From Gordonia sp049847105 (GTDB lineage Bacteria > Actinomycetota > Actinomycetes > Mycobacteriales > Mycobacteriaceae), in assembly GCF_049847105.1 (NCBI RefSeq), contig NZ_JBNCNS010000001.1, forward strand, positions 1,466,706 to 1,530,705: a stretch of 64,000 nt of DNA. The letters are read 5' to 3'. Position numbers and translations under genes: made by a program. Below are positions 1 through 6,980 of this stretch, piece by piece. Below the pieces are notes generated by a model. It ran no database searches. It had not been told where the DNA came from and worked only from the letters and a program-made list of their open reading frames with translations. Positions within the stretch are counted from its first letter, which is position 1. Each line of letters opens with the position of its first letter.

Positions 1-75
1 ATCGCGTTCCGCGCTCTTGGCACCCGCGTACAGCTGCGGCCACTCGCCTTGCAGGAAATCGAAGTTGCCGGCCAC
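1..75 (-). CDS. hsdR: Type I restriction endonuclease subunit R (HsdR), N-terminal fragment
   Basis: Only the first 25 codons lie in the window; the gene runs off the left edge. The start is GTG at 75 with a strong ribosome binding site (GGAGG about 4 nt upstream). The peptide begins V-A-G-N-F-D-F-L and continues G-E-W-P-Q-L-Y, matching the N-terminal NFxFLxxEWPxL pattern I associate with HsdR-type restriction helicases that carry a DUF4145-like leader. HsdR is the ATP-driven translocase and nuclease that cuts DNA lacking HsdM methylation. It lies on the same strand as hsdM and hsdS but is separated from them by mcrBC, an HNH gene and an AAA ATPase. The identification rests on a short stretch plus context, so it is probable rather than certain. 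Confidence 0.6.
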   Translation of the reverse strand, partial: MAGNFDFLQGEWPQLYAGAKSAERD

Positions 76-181
76 CTTGCCTCCTTCACCGAGTTCGATC
101 TTGGCACAACCGTGCCGCTCTGTTGGGGAGCCGATCAGACTAGCGACCGGGTGCGACAACGTCTCTGGTCCGCATCCGCGG

Positions 182-1405
182 CTACTTCCGCTTACGTTTT
201 CGCGGTCTGATAGCGGGTACTTTGAGTTCCGGCACTGACCGCTTCATGAACTGGTCGAAGTGGGGCACGGTGAATGCCGCGTACCCGTGGCCAGGCGTGT
301 AGAGCAGTCCCTTCTCGATGAGTGTGGATCGGGTTGGCGCACATTGCTGCGAGCTGCGACCCAGCAGGCGCGCAACGTCGCCGGCGAGTTGCGGTGCCGG
401 GCCGAGTTCAGCCATCGCACGCATGTACGCCTGCTCCAACTCCGTTGCCCGGTCGAGGCGGACCCGGAAGAAGCTCGAGTCCAGCTTGTCCTCGTAGGTT
501 GTCCGAGCCTCCCGTACGTCCTCGACCGTGATCACCCTGTCTGGTGCTACCGGCCACACCGCGTAGCCAAGCTCCTGGAGGAAGTACGGGTAGTTCCCCG
601 TCAGTTCGAGCGCCAGATCCAGAGCCGCGTCCGTAAACTCTGCGCCTTCCTCCCTGGCGGGTTCCTGCAACGCGTAACGGGCGTCAGCATCGCTCAGCTC
701 CCCAATGGTCGGAAACTTGAACAGCCGCTCCGCGTACGACTTTGCCTCACCTGCGAGTTCCGCGATCTGCGGTAGTCCCGCACCGACCATGGTGATAGGC
801 AACTCCCGTTGGACACATTTGTGGATTCCAGCAATCAACGCCTCGAGTTGCTCTCGTTGCAGGAACTGGACCTCGTCGAGCAGGAGAACGACACCCGTGT
901 CTTTGTCTTGGGCCGCCTCGCCAACCGCGACGAGCAGCTCGGTGAGGTCCATCGCGAGGTCGCCGGTGTCCGCTGTCGCGTCGTCGTAGCCAGAGACGTC
1001 CCAGCCCGCAGTCAGCCGCCCTTCACTGTCAACGGTCACCGTGAAGGAACGCAGGATCGCAGCGGCCTTCTTGCTTCGCTCACCCCACTTGGCACGTGGC
1101 GAGATACTCAGCAGCGCCTGCCGCATCAGCTGACCGACCTGGCGACGAAAGGACTGGTCGTCGTGCTTGCTCACCTCCAAGTCGACGATCGCCCAGCCAC
1201 GGTTCGACGCCTTCTTCTGGAACTCGCGCAGCAACACGGTTTTGCCGACGCCCCGAAGACCGGTGACGATCATCGACTGTTCAGTTCGCGACTTCTCCAA
1301 TCGCGCAAGAAGCAGTTCGAAGTGCCACATCTGGTCGTCACGCCCAACCACTACTGCTGGTGTCGCACCAGCGTTCGGAGTGTAGGGGTTGAGCAGAGGG
1401 TCCAT
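182..1405 (-). CDS. Stand-alone AAA ATPase, Orc/Cdc6-like, next to hsdR
   Basis: A 407-residue P-loop ATPase. Walker A (GLRGVGKT) is at residues 49-56 and a Walker B of four hydrophobics plus DE at about 172-178. The C-terminal half looks like a lid followed by a winged helix, and the protein ends in a very basic tail (RPRKRKRK), suggesting DNA binding. The layout resembles AAA_16/Orc-like ATPases found singly in bacterial genomes. No nuclease or transmembrane segment is visible. The ATG at 1405 has no Shine-Dalgarno but sits 7 nt after TATAAC, so the mRNA is probably leaderless. The gene ends 106 nt before hsdR on the same strand, so the two may be cotranscribed. A role in restriction is inferred from position only; an unrelated regulatory ATPase is possible. 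Confidence 0.8.
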   Translation of the reverse strand: MDPLLNPYTPNAGATPAVVVGRDDQMWHFELLLARLEKSRTEQSMIVTGLRGVGKTVLLREFQKKASNRGWAIVDLEVSKHDDQSFRRQVGQLMRQALLSISPRAKWGERSKKAAAILRSFTVTVDSEGRLTAGWDVSGYDDATADTGDLAMDLTELLVAVGEAAQDKDTGVVLLLDEVQFLQREQLEALIAGIHKCVQRELPITMVGAGLPQIAELAGEAKSYAERLFKFPTIGELSDADARYALQEPAREEGAEFTDAALDLALELTGNYPYFLQELGYAVWPVAPDRVITVEDVREARTTYEDKLDSSFFRVRLDRATELEQAYMRAMAELGPAPQLAGDVARLLGRSSQQCAPTRSTLIEKGLLYTPGHGYAAFTVPHFDQFMKRSVPELKVPAIRPRKRKRK

Positions 1406-1408
1406 AGT

Positions 1409-1455
1409 AAGAGTTATAGCAGTTTATTACCTAGCAATAAACCCTAATAACTCTT
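1409..1455 (-). promoter_or_regulatory. Nested palindromic operator over a leaderless promoter
   Basis: A 47-bp AT-rich element immediately upstream of the AAA ATPase start. It has two perfect nested inverted repeats: AAGAGTTAT (1409-1417) with ATAACTCTT (1447-1455), and GTTTATT (1422-1428) with AATAAAC (1436-1442). The minus-strand -10 hexamer TATAAC (1413-1418) lies inside the outer left arm, 7 nt from the ATG. A dimeric repressor bound here would cover the promoter. The regulator is not identified. Confidence 0.65.
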
Positions 1456-1471
1456 GCTCCACGCCTGCTGA

Positions 1472-1487
1472 GCGTTCCGCGGAACGC
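1472..1487. repeat. 16-bp palindrome GCGTTCCGCGGAACGC, copy 1
   Basis: A perfect 16-bp palindrome beginning one base beyond the stop codon of the HNH gene. Two identical copies lie at 2934-2949 and 7149-7164; I saw no exact copy outside the restriction island. It has no loop and no T-tract, so it is not a typical terminator. Confidence 0.85.
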
Positions 1488-1488
1488 G

Positions 1489-2865
1489 CTACGCCGCCAC
1501 CGCCTCAGCCTGCTCCGCTTCTTTCTGCGCCTTCCATGCCCAGACGGCGTGGAGCACTTCGGTGGTGTAGCCGAGGTCGAGGCGGCGGCCGGGGTTGATC
1601 GGCAGGACGGCGTCATCGTCGATCCCGCTGTCGGGGTGCCAATCGTCGGGTGCCCGCATCGGCGGTGCGTCGTCGATGATCGAGCCGTCTGATCGGTGAA
1701 AACTGAATTGCTGTTCGCCCAGGGCTCGGATGGAGAACTCGCCACGATGCAAAGCCCGGTGATGGGTGGAGCACAGCAGGATCAGGTTGTCCGGTTCCGT
1801 AGTACCGCCGTGTGACACGAACTGGACGTGATGGGCGTGCAGATGCCGGGTGCGCCCGCACCCGGGAACCCGGCAGCACCGGTCGCGTTCGAAGATGATC
1901 CGCATCAACGCCCGCGTCGGCATCCGTCGCTTGCGTCCCCATGTCAACACCACGCCACGTTTGCCGCGTCGAACCCTGCGTTCGGTACCGCCACAGCGTG
2001 CTTCGTCGACCTCGGCACGATCGAGTGCGGGACCGCCGTCGATATGCGGCTCGTCGACATCGTCGTGCACGACGACCTCGGCGCCGGGCACGAACTCAGG
2101 CACCTCGATGACCGTCTGTACGGTGTCGGCCATGGCGATCACCGCCGGCGCGATGTCGGACGGGACGTTGCGCCACAGGTCCGGCGCCGATTTCGATGAC
2201 GGCGTCTCGGATGCAGGATCTGTGGGTGTGGGGACGTCGGGGTCGCCCCCAATGCGCGTCCGCTCGTACTCGGCCCGCACGGCTCCGGCCAGGAAACGTG
2301 CACCGTCCAAGGGCGAGAGACGCAAGTTCACTGACAGGCTGCCGTCGTCGTTCCAGCGCCAGCTGCCTCTCGAATCGATCTGTCCCCGTTCCTCTTCCTC
2401 GGCATGACGGTCGATGTGGCGAAGCTTGCGTACCAGTCGTTCAACTTGTGCTGCGGTCGAGGACATCGCCACGTTGAGCAGTTCCTGTTCGCGCTCGGGA
2501 GTCGCCACCCGCGTGAGCGCACGAACCTTCGAGTACGACAGACGTCCGTGTGAGAACGCCTCGCGGATGAGTGGCAACGCCGGCACCGCGTGCGCGACCC
2601 GCAGGTGATCCTGGGCGGTGCGGATGGACAGACCGGTCCGCCACGTCAACCAGTGCGCGCACGAGAGAATGCCATCCCCGCCCCACGCACTGCGATCGTC
2701 GAACGCCGCCAACAGATCCAGGAATCGGGCGGTCATCGCCGCAACCTGACTCGCGTAGCCGACGAGCCGATCGGCGATCTCATCATCGGAGAGATCTTCC
2801 GGGCGTGTGTCGTCGAAAATGCTTGACGACGCGTCGTCCGCGGGAACCAACTGAGCAACCGACAT
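1489..2865 (-). CDS. DUF222 / HNH endonuclease (REP13E12-type)
   Basis: A 458-residue protein with an N-terminal helical DUF222 region (about 20-320) and a C-terminal HNH nuclease domain (about 327-377). The HNH core is visible as two zinc cysteines (VPGCG, with a preceding RCC), the HAHH catalytic stretch, an Asn in PDNL and the closing CSTHH. The architecture is that of the large actinobacterial DUF222-HNH family, which includes the M. tuberculosis 13E12 repeat proteins; these are multicopy and their role is unsettled. Start: ATG at 2865, preceded by AGGGGG at about 7 nt; an upstream in-frame extension adds 19 unconvincing residues. It lies 43 nt after mcrC on the same strand. It may be part of the restriction operon or a later insertion. 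Confidence 0.85.
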   Translation of the reverse strand: MSVAQLVPADDASSSIFDDTRPEDLSDDEIADRLVGYASQVAAMTARFLDLLAAFDDRSAWGGDGILSCAHWLTWRTGLSIRTAQDHLRVAHAVPALPLIREAFSHGRLSYSKVRALTRVATPEREQELLNVAMSSTAAQVERLVRKLRHIDRHAEEEERGQIDSRGSWRWNDDGSLSVNLRLSPLDGARFLAGAVRAEYERTRIGGDPDVPTPTDPASETPSSKSAPDLWRNVPSDIAPAVIAMADTVQTVIEVPEFVPGAEVVVHDDVDEPHIDGGPALDRAEVDEARCGGTERRVRRGKRGVVLTWGRKRRMPTRALMRIIFERDRCCRVPGCGRTRHLHAHHVQFVSHGGTTEPDNLILLCSTHHRALHRGEFSIRALGEQQFSFHRSDGSIIDDAPPMRAPDDWHPDSGIDDDAVLPINPGRRLDLGYTTEVLHAVWAWKAQKEAEQAEAVAA

Positions 2866-2908
2866 CACGAAACCCCCTGTGCACGATGCGAACCGGTTAT
2901 CACTGAAT

Positions 2909-4018
2909 CTACCGGTAGTCACCGACAGCTTCGGCGTTCCGCGGAACGCTCAACAAGGTCTCTCGGATCTGAGCAGCGCTCCCACCCAGATCGACCGCAA
3001 GAAAGCGGTAACGGTGGCCTTGCACAATTGCCGACTCGTCAAGCTGCTGAACCACAACCGGGTACAGCAGGACTCCTTCGGCAGACCGCGACAGCTCATC
3101 CTGTCCGTGCTGCGATTGGACATATGCGTACAGCTGGAAGATGTGGTCGCGTGACAGCTTCACGGCGCCGTACTGATTCGGTTTGAGCGCGTCCGCGAAC
3201 TTGGTCTCGATGATGATTCGCCGAGACGTCGTCTCCAGCAGCGTGTCGGTCTTCATGATCGGAAGGATTGGTGCGAGACCGGCGGTCGCGTCGACGACGG
3301 GCCAATGGTGGTGCACCTCGCCGGCTGCCACGGTCCAGTCGGACCCGAGCACGGCTCGGTAGAAGCCACGCACCGCTGCCTCGTACAGAGTGCGGATCTG
3401 CGCGGCTTCACGTTCGGGATCGCGGTTGGTCTGCTTGCCCGACTCTTCTGCCGGGATCGTCATCTGGATCAGCAGCCGAGCCGCATCGATGGCTTCGACG
3501 TCGTCCTGCTCGTTGCGGCCCAGTGTGAGCTGGGCGGCCTCGCGCTGGGTCACCAACCGCGCAGACACGCCATACTGGCTGAGGATTTCGGCCAGCGCGC
3601 GGGCTCTGCGTTCCAGCGTGATGTCGCCGACGTGGCGCGCAGCAAGGACCAGCGCCGTCCGCAGCACCCGGTTGCGGAGGTTGTCGACCGACAACTCGTC
3701 GTAGGTGCAGGCCACCCGCCCCTGAGCGAGGAGCATCTTCGATTCCGTGGTGAGGACGTCGATCTGGCCGCGCACCCGGGTGAGTGTGTCGGACCGGGAT
3801 CGATACTGTCGCCCGAGACTTCGTTGCAGACGCCGCTCGGTGGCCACGACGAGGATCTCGGTGATCAGGTCGAACAGATCGTCCGGGTTGGCCTCGGCGC
3901 TGCCGTTGCGCAGGCGCTGGTCGCGTTGAAACAGCTTGGAGGCGTACAGCATCAGCAGCCAAAGGTTACGCACCGGGATCGCGGTGCTGCCGCTGATGAT
4001 AGCCCCGGGTGCGGTCAC
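2909..4018 (-). CDS. mcrC: McrC-like nuclease subunit of a McrBC system
   Basis: McrC is the endonuclease partner that joins the McrB ring and cleaves modified DNA. The 369-residue protein starts IPVRNLWLLMLYAS near residue 14, the McrC N-terminal signature, and has a PD-(D/E)xK nuclease core: Asp258 in LPIMKTDTLLE, then Glu271 and Lys273 in IIIETKF. A longer reading extends to 4771, but that part merely shadows mcrB; the GTG at 4018 overlaps the mcrB stop by 4 nt (GTGA), giving tight translational coupling. The C-terminus carries one copy of the 16-bp palindrome, read as SVPRNA. All catalytic residues are present. Confidence 0.88.
   Translation of the reverse strand: MTAPGAIISGSTAIPVRNLWLLMLYASKLFQRDQRLRNGSAEANPDDLFDLITEILVVATERRLQRSLGRQYRSRSDTLTRVRGQIDVLTTESKMLLAQGRVACTYDELSVDNLRNRVLRTALVLAARHVGDITLERRARALAEILSQYGVSARLVTQREAAQLTLGRNEQDDVEAIDAARLLIQMTIPAEESGKQTNRDPEREAAQIRTLYEAAVRGFYRAVLGSDWTVAAGEVHHHWPVVDATAGLAPILPIMKTDTLLETTSRRIIIETKFADALKPNQYGAVKLSRDHIFQLYAYVQSQHGQDELSRSAEGVLLYPVVVQQLDESAIVQGHRYRFLAVDLGGSAAQIRETLLSVPRNAEAVGDYR
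2934..2949. repeat. 16-bp palindrome GCGTTCCGCGGAACGC, copy 2
   Basis: Identical to the copies at 1472-1487 and 7149-7164. It lies inside the last codons of mcrC, about 25 nt before the stop, and is read in the same frame as the hsdM copy (V-P-R-N-A). Confidence 0.85.
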
Positions 4019-5820
4019 GGCGTGACGGTCAACTTTGCTGTTTCGGACTCGACCCGCTCCGGGTCGTCGAACCAGTACTCGGCCAGCAGCGGTCGGATCT
4101 CCTGCTCGACGACACCGCGAACCCATGCCGGCGGATCGTCGATCTTCGTGTCGTTGGCCGGGGTGAAGAAGCTGTGGCCGATGCAGTACTGCGCACCAAG
4201 TGAGCGGTCGTCGGCGATCTGGGAGTTGAGCGCACCGATGCGGGCACCCAGACCGTTTAGAACCGTCTTGTCGATGCCATTGCGCTGCGAAACCCATTGC
4301 TGCCAAGCGGCGTTGAACTGCGGCGACAGATCGGCGAACGCGAACCGACGACGCAAGGCGAAGTCGACGATGGCCAAGGAACGGTCGGCCAAGTTCATGG
4401 TGCCGATGATGTACAGATTCTCGGGAATGAAGATGGGGTCTTCGTCGGGCCGAGAGTATGCCAGCTGCAACGCCTCCGACGGCTTGCGTTTGTCGGCTTC
4501 GAGCAGCGTCAACAGCTCCCCCATCACCTGGGCGAGGTTCGCGCGGTTGATCTCTTCGATGACCAGGACATGGTTGTTGTCGGGCTCGTTGACCGCGGCA
4601 TCGATGACGTCGAGGAAGACACCATCGGTGAGCGTGAGCTTGCCGTCCCCACTCGGCCGCCAACCGCGGACGAAGTCCTCGTAAGACACCGTCGGATGGA
4701 ACTGCAACGCGTGGATCAGTTTCCGATCTTTGCGTTCGATGATCGCATAGGCCAGACGTTTGGCCAGCCACGTCTTTCCGGTGCCGGGCGGGCCTTGCAG
4801 GATGAGGTTCTTCTTGCGCTTGAGTGCGTTGATGTAGCGCTTCAGCTCCGACGGTGAGACAAAGCAGCCGTCGTCCGCGATGTCTTCGACGGTATAGGCA
4901 GGCTCATCTGGGAGTTCCTCGTCGAGGCGGGTTGAGTCGTCATCGTCGTGGGCGGGCTTGGCGGTGAGACCGTACTTCTTCTCCCAATAGGGTTCCGCGA
5001 GGAATCTGCCGTAGTCCTGGTCCTCGCCATCGAATGTGAACGCGATGAGTGCCTTGGATTTCCATGTGCTCGGGCGTACCGCCCACACCGTGGTACGGCT
5101 CGTCCAGAAATACCAGTCCTCTTCGGGTAGCAGGTTTTCGGGGTCCCAGTCGACCTCCACGCTGTCACCGTCACCGATGTTGCGGGTGATCACGCCTGTT
5201 GCCTTGATCGACATCACCGACGCAGTCTTGCCGTTGATGTCGAAGGGCAAGTCATGCTTTCGGGTGAAAGCCGTCTTGATCGCGATCCGATCTCCGGCCT
5301 TCATCGACTTGATCTGCTCCGCGTACTTGTGCGGAGTGCCCGCACTCCACCGCCCCTGAGTCCGGAAATGGCCGGTGTGATCGTAGGCCTCATCCCCGGG
5401 CTCGTCGCCGAACACGGCACCCACGAACCAGGACACCGGTAGGTCCTCGGAGTCGTCGACGGGCGGGGTGGATGAATCGTCGAGGTACTGCGGCGATTCT
5501 TCCAGATTGTCCTGCGTCAACCTATCTGGGTGCTCGACGAGCAACTGGTGCCCGTAGGAGGTGATCGTCGTCCGCCCCGGCTCGGTGGCCTCGATCGCGC
5601 CACTGAGCTTGAGATAGTGCAGCGCCCAGCTCACCCTGGCGTCGAGCCGCTTGCTCCCCGACTTGACGGTCTCGGCGCGCTGTTCTGGTGTCAGTTGAAG
5701 CGCGTCAGCCAGCGCTTTAATCAACGCTGCCCGCGACCAAATCTGCTCGTCACCCATCAGGGCCAGGAGTGGGCGGGTGAGTTCGAACTTAGTAGGGAGA
5801 GACGAAACCGGTTGACTCAC
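4015..5820 (-). CDS. mcrB: McrB-like AAA+ GTPase with winged-helix and EVE-like modules
   Basis: McrB binds modified DNA and powers McrC by GTP hydrolysis. The 601-residue protein seems to have three parts: residues 10-95, a winged-helix segment like the Mrr N-terminal domain; 129-250, a compact beta-rich segment (WFVGAVFG to WAVRP) that looks like an EVE/PUA-type reader of modified bases; and 320-560, the AAA+ motor. The motor has Walker A GPPGTGKT (343-350), Walker B VLVIEEINR (418-426) and the McrB signature MNLADRS (475-481), which in this family distinguishes GTP from ATP users. The ATG at 5820 overlaps the hsdS stop by 4 nt. The reader assignment is inference from pattern only. Confidence 0.88.
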   Translation of the reverse strand: MSQPVSSLPTKFELTRPLLALMGDEQIWSRAALIKALADALQLTPEQRAETVKSGSKRLDARVSWALHYLKLSGAIEATEPGRTTITSYGHQLLVEHPDRLTQDNLEESPQYLDDSSTPPVDDSEDLPVSWFVGAVFGDEPGDEAYDHTGHFRTQGRWSAGTPHKYAEQIKSMKAGDRIAIKTAFTRKHDLPFDINGKTASVMSIKATGVITRNIGDGDSVEVDWDPENLLPEEDWYFWTSRTTVWAVRPSTWKSKALIAFTFDGEDQDYGRFLAEPYWEKKYGLTAKPAHDDDDSTRLDEELPDEPAYTVEDIADDGCFVSPSELKRYINALKRKKNLILQGPPGTGKTWLAKRLAYAIIERKDRKLIHALQFHPTVSYEDFVRGWRPSGDGKLTLTDGVFLDVIDAAVNEPDNNHVLVIEEINRANLAQVMGELLTLLEADKRKPSEALQLAYSRPDEDPIFIPENLYIIGTMNLADRSLAIVDFALRRRFAFADLSPQFNAAWQQWVSQRNGIDKTVLNGLGARIGALNSQIADDRSLGAQYCIGHSFFTPANDTKIDDPPAWVRGVVEQEIRPLLAEYWFDDPERVESETAKLTVTP

Positions 5821-6980
5821 AGTTCACCTCGGAAGGCGCGGGATTGGAGGGAGGAGAAGAGGGTGTCCAACGACTCCAACTCCTGCTTCATGCTCGACAT
5901 CACACGACCTAGCGCTGTCCGCTTGTGCAGATAGTCAGTTTGCATGGCCAATGCCGGGACATAGACAGGGAAATCCGCGACCAGTTGCCCATTCAAGTTG
6001 GGTTGATTCCCTCCCCGTCCCTCTCCTCGCAGCCTCTCATACGAAAACTTCAGCTGATCGAACACGAACTCTGAAAGGACCGCGGCATCGGGTTCGACCA
6101 CTGCGCACGCCTGGTTCGTGGTAGCTCGAACCCCTAGGAGCCCGACACGACCCCGTGTCGCACCCTGGCCGTACATCGCGACAAGAATCGCACCAGGTGA
6201 GTACGTCTTCAGCCGCGCTTGTCGAACTCCCTCATCTGTAACGCACTCTTCTGTCGCATGAATAACTTCATTCTTGACCTCTCCGGTCTTGACCCATGGT
6301 GTGTCGCCTCCGTACAACGCCGGATCTGAACGCTTTGGGGTACTGCCGGACGAGATTGTCGAGACCGAGCCCAACGGGATCATTCCGCCCGCCAACCTCT
6401 CAGGATCGCCAAACATCTCGATGAAGATTGATCGGGAAAGCTCAGCCAGGTGGCCGACAGACTCGCGACGCTTGGCGCGGAGGGCGTCGGCGTGGTCGAG
6501 GATGGCTGCGATGCGGCGTTGTTCGGGGAGGGGAGGGAGGGGGATCTGCAGCGTCTCCAAGAACTGTACGGGCACCCGACGTTGACCGCCGCTACCCGTC
6601 ATCCTGCGCTCTCCGTCAATTAAGACCTGATCGCGACGCAGGAAGTGCAGCATGTACCTCTGGTCGAGCCGACCGTCGAGACCTCGCAGAACATGAAACT
6701 CGGTCGATCCCGCGCCCTGCAGACGTGCTAGTCGCGCCTGCGCGATCTTTCCATTCTGAAAGCACGGGGTGATCTTCGCTAGCAAAATGTCGTTATCTTG
6801 AAAAGCGGTATACCCCTTGCGCACATCACCGAACGGTCGGTCCGCGCCGGGGGCGGTAGTGCCAGCTTCCGATACATCGGCCATGCCGAGGAATGAAACA
6901 GTGGCATCATTCGCGATGCTCTCTAGCCGCTTTGGGTTGATCTCACAGACCTCCGCCAGCGGGACGTTCTCGAAGCTCAC
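5817..6980 (-). CDS. hsdS: Type I restriction-modification specificity subunit (HsdS)
   Basis: HsdS recognises the bipartite DNA target for both methylation and restriction. The 387 residues form two target-recognition half-repeats. The first ends in the conserved spacer helix start IPLPPLPEQRRIAAIL (about 150-165), followed by the long helix rich in Arg and Leu. The second begins near GSVSTISSGSTPKRS (about 203) and ends with a matching helix at the C-terminus. The length is typical. Start and stop codons overlap hsdM (upstream) and mcrB (downstream) by 4 nt each. Base composition in the target domains is less GC-rich than in hsdM, as is usual for these fast-diverging modules. The recognition sequence cannot be read from the protein. 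Confidence 0.9.
   Translation of the reverse strand: MSFENVPLAEVCEINPKRLESIANDATVSFLGMADVSEAGTTAPGADRPFGDVRKGYTAFQDNDILLAKITPCFQNGKIAQARLARLQGAGSTEFHVLRGLDGRLDQRYMLHFLRRDQVLIDGERRMTGSGGQRRVPVQFLETLQIPLPPLPEQRRIAAILDHADALRAKRRESVGHLAELSRSIFIEMFGDPERLAGGMIPLGSVSTISSGSTPKRSDPALYGGDTPWVKTGEVKNEVIHATEECVTDEGVRQARLKTYSPGAILVAMYGQGATRGRVGLLGVRATTNQACAVVEPDAAVLSEFVFDQLKFSYERLRGEGRGGNQPNLNGQLVADFPVYVPALAMQTDYLHKRTALGRVMSSMKQELESLDTLFSSLQSRAFRGEL

Noticed and set aside
1472..1487. Palindrome as a terminator of the HNH gene
   Set aside because: It has no loop or U-tract, and identical copies lie within coding regions of hsdM and mcrC.
4019..4771. 250-residue N-terminal extension of McrC
   Set aside because: It is an alternative frame of the mcrB coding sequence; the GTG at 4018 overlapping the mcrB stop gives the correct family N-terminus.
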